A DNA stretch of 64,000 nucleotides from Amoebophrya sp. A120 (lineage: Eukaryota; Sar; Dinophyceae; Syndiniales; Amoebophryaceae): positions 10,844,311 through 10,908,310 of the forward strand of contig CAJINV010000001.1 in assembly GCA_905178155.1 (NCBI GenBank), given 5' to 3'. The translations under genes and the position numbers were made by a program. The stretch's first letter is position 1. Every line of letters starts with the position of its first letter. Shown here one piece after another: positions 59,864 to 64,000 of the stretch. The notes below the pieces were generated by a model. It ran no database searches. It was not told the DNA's origin and saw nothing but the letters and a program-made list of their open reading frames with translations.

Positions 59864-61374
59864 CATCCTGAGCAAAAACACCCCCGCCCCAGAGTCCCAG
59901 CGAGAAGCACGGCGCGGATTCGGTTACCAAATCCAAAAAGAAGCAAGGGCGCGCGCATTTTGTGGGCTCCATAGATAGCATGCGGAGAAGATTCCAGCCG
60001 CCTCCCAATGCCGACCATGGCGCGGCGGACGGCTACCAAAAAGCTTCGGACAATGCAAACTCTTGCGATTTCAGTAGTGTGCTGGTGCGCAGACAAGCGG
60101 CCGGCAGGGTGCTCCATAGATGGGCAGCGCCCCTCTTCGTTTTGTCGACGTTGACAGAGGAACTCCGCCAGTTCCTTGGCTATTAGACCGTTACACGACC
60201 AGCAACCGAGCGCAGAGGCTCGGGCGGGCTGAACGCGTTGCGCCTTGTGTGTAGAGTGGGGCCAGGTCGTGACTCCGGTCCTTTTTAGTTGCGTTCAGTC
60301 CCTGCGCGCTCCTTGGAGACTGCGCTTCTTGAAACACGGGCCAGGTGCTGTCAGGCTTGGCTCTAAATCAGGCCACTTTCCTTGTGATCGTCGCCGTCGG
60401 ATGTAAGTCGTTGGGCGGCATGGGCACCTAGATTCGTTGCGATTCTTCGCCAGTTCGTGTGGTTTGGAATGATTTCGCGGGCCGCCGGGCTCGATTTCTT
60501 GATCTGCCTTGCATTGGCTAAAAACGGCGAGCCCCGAGGGCGCCATGGCTGCCCCCGGGGTTCCGCAAATTATGCCAATCCCCCTGGTATGGCCCCCCTC
60601 GCATGATCAGCCAGAACCCGCGGGGCCGAGCGACCGTAGCAGCGCCATGCCGCCGGGAGTTGGGCCCCCTGTCGCCCTCGGGGGGCCCCTAGCGTGCGGC
60701 CTCGGGCGCGCCCTTTTTCATTTTGCGAAAGCAGGCAGCTTCATGGGCCAGAAGATAACTAACAGCGAACCCCGGCGCCACGGCCGCCCTCTGGGTTCCG
60801 GCCGGCTGGCAATTATGCACATCCGCATGCTATTGCCCCCCGTGCTGTATCACACACCCATACCCCGCCGGGCCTTGGCCGCGCCATACCAACCTTCCGG
60901 ACTGAAGTCCCCTCCCTTCCTCGAGGGAGGCCCATGGTGTGCGGCTTCGGGCGCGTTTTTTCTTTTTTGCGAAGGCCGGCAGCCTCGAGGGCTGGCATAA
61001 TTCGCGGGGCCCCTTGCGTGGCCAGGCCGCCGGGGCTCGCAGTCCATTTTCTAAGCACTCAAGAAATTGGCGAAGATGAAGATCTCAACTGTCAGAAAAA
61101 GCGAAGGGGGCGCGGCACTATGACGCACCCCGGCCGACCGATTGTCTGCGACCGAGCGTGCCAGAATGCCACTGCAGTCGGAAGGATTTGCATCGCTTCA
61201 AGCTTTTCAGTAACCGCCGCGCCATTGTCGGAATAAATTGGGCAACGGCTGTCATTCTAATCCGCATGCCATGAGGGCCACAAATTGCGCGCATTCTTTT
61301 TTTGGATTTGGTAACCAGGCCGACGCCAATCCCCTCGACGCAGCTCTGGGGCGGGGCTGTTTTTGCTCAGGATA
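59864..61374. mobile_element. 1.5-kb introner-like element, TIR family A
   Basis: The left end reads CATCCTGAGCAAAAACACCC (TATCC has become CATCC). The right end is the inverse, ...GGGCTGTTTTTGCTCAGGATA. No target duplication is visible. The interior holds GCATGCTATTG words like those of the nested elements and GC-rich filler. With no confirmed exons on either side, intron status is inferred from the TIRs alone. Confidence 0.65.
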
Positions 61375-61581
61375 GTGCCTGTGCCTGTTTTTCGATCGTT
61401 GAATGGGGCCAGTCGCTGAGGCCCTGCCTCGGCAAATCGTTGAGGCCTCCCAGGCCGCTGGGGTGCACTCGTTGAGATGCAGCCGCTGGGATTTCAATTT
61501 CTGTATAACAACCGACAATAAGTAATCCTAAGCGGCAGGGCGGTTGGATAGAGAAACGGCGGCAAGCTTTCGCAGTGTCGA

Positions 61582-61815
61582 GTGAGAAGGATTGCGCACA
61601 CTTTGCGCTTGGGCACGTTTGTGGAGTCCAACTCCAAGTCTGTAGTCGAGTGCATCATGTACGAAGACACGTGGCAACGTGATGCAGTACTGCAGGCGGG
61701 GGATATCGCAGCACATGCATACAACAGCAAGAAATGCCCTGCGCTCAAGCATCACGAGCAGCCAAACCGATCCACAGCCCCATGGATGCGCATCTTCGTC
61801 AAGTGCCTTATATAG
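61582..61815 (+). CDS. possible exon, unknown function
   Basis: Frame encoding LRLGTFVESNSKSVVECIMY and EDTWQRDAVLQAGDIAAHAY has balanced composition unlike the surrounding repeats. It closes at 61815. It may belong to a gene continuing at 62341. No family recognised. Confidence 0.3.
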   Translation: MRRIAHTLRLGTFVESNSKSVVECIMYEDTWQRDAVLQAGDIAAHAYNSKKCPALKHHEQPNRSTAPWMRIFVKCLI

Positions 61816-62340
61816 AATACCACGCAAGCAAAAGCACCCACGCCGGCACCTCGGCGAATTACTGACATGGCTGACCTTTTTATCCGGCCCTTGAATATGT
61901 GAGCTCACAGGCTGAAGAATCAATAGAGTTCTGGTTTGTGTGACAAGGAAACAGCTCGGGCCTAGCGAAGCGGCCCGGGCAGGCGGCGCAGGAACACAAG
62001 GCGGATTTTTATAAATTGATGCGTCCTACTTCTCGCCTGGCGTTGCCCGTGTTGTTCTGGTCCCGGGAAGCCCTTAAACTCGCGGCCAAGTTTCATCGCG
62101 GTTGTAGGTCTCTCAGTTTCCCAGAAATTTTTCTCCCACCTTGCCCGCCCTCAGTCGTGCTTCGCGGGTTTGTTGTCGAGACAAAACCCTTATCCAGCGG
62201 GGTGCGGTCTGGCGACCTGCGTTCGCCAGCTAGGCCCGTTGTTGTTTCCGACGGATCAACTTATAAAATGTAGAACTACATAAACAGATTCGCACTCTGC
62301 CACCTCCTACTTGGTCAGTGTGTTCATTCTTGGACTGCAG

Positions 62341-63660
62341 AAGGACTCCTCGACAAGGTGCAGAGCTACTTCGAGGACGAGAAGCGGGTCGCTCCGATTG
62401 CTGCGCCCCGCCAACGCGCGACGGGCCCACGCCCCCCCGAAACGGCGCCAGATCTGGCGAAGAAGACCGGCCGCGCGCGCCAGCCCCCAGCCCACGCGAC
62501 GCGTCCAAAGATGAAGCCGAGGCTGCGAGGAGCCTCGTTTATTCAAGAAAGCGTCGAAGTTGGCGATCGGATCGAAAACTACTTCGGAGTGACGGAAGAC
62601 GCAGAGGTTGAAGGCTCCGCGCACCAAACAGCTGACCTGCTTTTGCCAGGTGGTCCGCTACACTACAATACCACGGCAGACATAGAGCGCGGAGCGTTCC
62701 TACAGTTGTCACAGGAGCAGCATGTCGGGCGTTCATTTTTTCTTGCGGAAGAAACCGTAAAAAAAGTCACGGAATTTTTTAACGACGGCCGCAGTGTTCT
62801 CGTAAAAACAATCACGTCGCTTTTTATGGGCTCTTTTGTCAGCAAGTTTGTGCCGACGACTGCCATCCTGGACCTCCTGCATGACATCGACGCGATGCTC
62901 CGGCACTGTGCGGCCGAAGCGGCTGTTTCCTCAGTGATAACCGCGGTCGTTGAGCAGAGGGATGTGGATTTCAGTCCGCACGAGGTTGCGGCTCTCACGC
63001 ACGTCTTGTCACAAGAATTTCACGGCGATGCAGAATTCTGGAAACAGGCCCGCTGGTTCCGCTTGCCAGACGAACTCGTCAGTGACCAACTTCAGGGGAT
63101 TGAGGAAACAGTGGGTGCTGTTCTGCCGAGTCTGCACGAATTCATAACAATGAAGGACTTCAACGGGGAGGCCATCACGAAGGCCATCGAGGATGCCATC
63201 ACGAAGGGTGTTGAGGAAGTAGATAAATTGATCAAGCGCCTCAAGGACAAGATCGCCAGCCACGGGCACGGGAACGACAACCGAGCCAGCTATCTTGAGC
63301 TTCGCGACCAGGGCTCCCGTCCGAGTGCATTTGCGCAAGCAGCACCATCGCCGGATCGTGCTGCCAGGTACGCGAAAAAGGCGCTCCGAACACGGGCTTC
63401 CACGGCCATGCCAGCAGGGCCGGCGGCTGCGCTGAAGAGTTTGCCCGGCCACGACCTCGAGGTTGATTGGACCGGAGAGTTTTCCGACCCTACACCGTTC
63501 GAGGAGTACACGCACGAAGGGCACCTCGCGACAGCGTTGGCGAAGCAACTATGCGTCGCGAATATAAAGTCAGGGTCAGAGCAGGTAGCTAAAGCACAGA
63601 CATTGACAGTTCCGCTTGTGTGGGGAAGCAAGGTTCAACCACGCAGACAGACGCTATTAA
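62341..63660 (+). CDS. large exon of a hypothetical helical protein
   Basis: An exon preceded by CTGCAG (acceptor-like) and ending at ATTAA/GTAAGT at 63661, a strong donor. It has no ATG near its start (the frame opens at a GTG), so an upstream exon is expected. It encodes LLDKVQSYFEDEKR, a Pro/Arg-rich stretch, then a probably helical region with VKKVTEFFNDGRSVLVKTIT and a Lys-rich amphipathic helix (VEEVDKLIKRLKDKI). No family. The 3' end lies further right or outside the window. Confidence 0.45.
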
Positions 63661-64000
63661 GTAAGTTTTTGTTTGCGCCGCGATAGCTAGACTCCAAAAT
63701 GATAGAAGGAGTGAGTCCTCGCACATGGACAGGCGAAGCGTTAGAGTCGAACAGATTCAACTCATCAGGTCGCACCATGAAAATTTCTGAAGTCGCAATT
63801 TATTACCAGCTTCCCGCACATTCGCGCCAGCAGACTTTTGAGGTCCATTACCGCTCCTCCTGTGTTGAACATGAGCCGCTTTCTGCCTGACGATGACGCC
63901 TCTTCGCAATGCATAGCAAGGCATCGAGTCGAGCCCCGAGCCTGAGAGTACGAGCCAACTCAGCGAATTACCTTCGCCGGACGAACCCGAAGCCCCCCCG
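63661..64000. other. intron start and window edge
   Basis: Begins GTAAGTTTTT. A frame from 63699 to 63890 is open but shows no motif. The sequence is cut by the window edge. Confidence 0.4.

Noticed and set aside
62016-62273. Small open frame at 62016-62273
   Set aside because: No motif, no splice support and composition like surrounding non-coding sequence.
1-64000. tRNA or rRNA genes
   Set aside because: No cloverleaf-like arrangement with conserved B-box or rRNA core words was spotted by eye; a covariance-model scan would be decisive.

Overview
The window is nuclear DNA of a eukaryote. Its genes have canonical GT-AG introns and very long, low-complexity-rich proteins, and there is no operon layout. 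All supported genes lie on the + strand, head to tail, as in dinoflagellate-type unidirectional arrays. Many introns are short elements with terminal inverted repeats (TIRs) and 5-bp target-site duplications (TSDs), that is, introner elements. From memory, this combination fits a syndinian dinoflagellate of the Amoebophrya type best. The taxonomic call is inference; no marker gene is present.

Layout. 0.8-2.3 kb: multi-membrane protein, possibly TLC-domain. 3.0-5.9 kb: protein of unknown function with a duplicated C-terminal domain, one copy split by an introner. 6.9-17.4 kb: a ~3,390-residue protein of the DUF6606/DUF3638/DUF3645 NTPase family. 18.3-22.1 kb: Sec14-like plus RhoGAP protein (ARHGAP1-like) with a large insertion and no visible arginine finger. 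22.5-28.0 kb: Ser/Thr protein kinase in about 11 exons. 29.6-35.0 kb: large protein of unknown function. 36.2-44.2 kb: ~1,700-residue single-pass protein with LEDFP-like acidic repeats, carrying four introners, one with a second repeat nested inside. 45.4-46.8 kb: TPR-like protein with two introners. 47.2-48.8 kb: GDSL/SGNH esterase with three introners. 49.4-50.4 kb: FSH1-family serine hydrolase with one introner. 50.8-52.1 kb: candidate secreted protein. 53.4-64 kb: repeat-rich territory with fragmentary or frameshifted reading frames, a 2.15-kb element related to the nested one at 40.4 kb, an 18-copy pentanucleotide array and a 1.5-kb introner.

The main signal is the introner system. At least fourteen elements of several TIR families interrupt coding sequence. 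In nearly every case removal of the element plus one TSD copy restores the reading frame, and in the esterase it rebuilds the catalytic GDSL block. Some junctions offer GT-AG sites, partly contributed by the TSD; others offer none, which implies non-canonical splicing. One family-A element is inserted in the opposite orientation and still behaves as an intron. Two family-B copies in unrelated genes are nearly identical, which suggests recent movement.

Exon boundaries were derived by eye from reading frame, splice dinucleotides and protein motifs; no transcript data were available.
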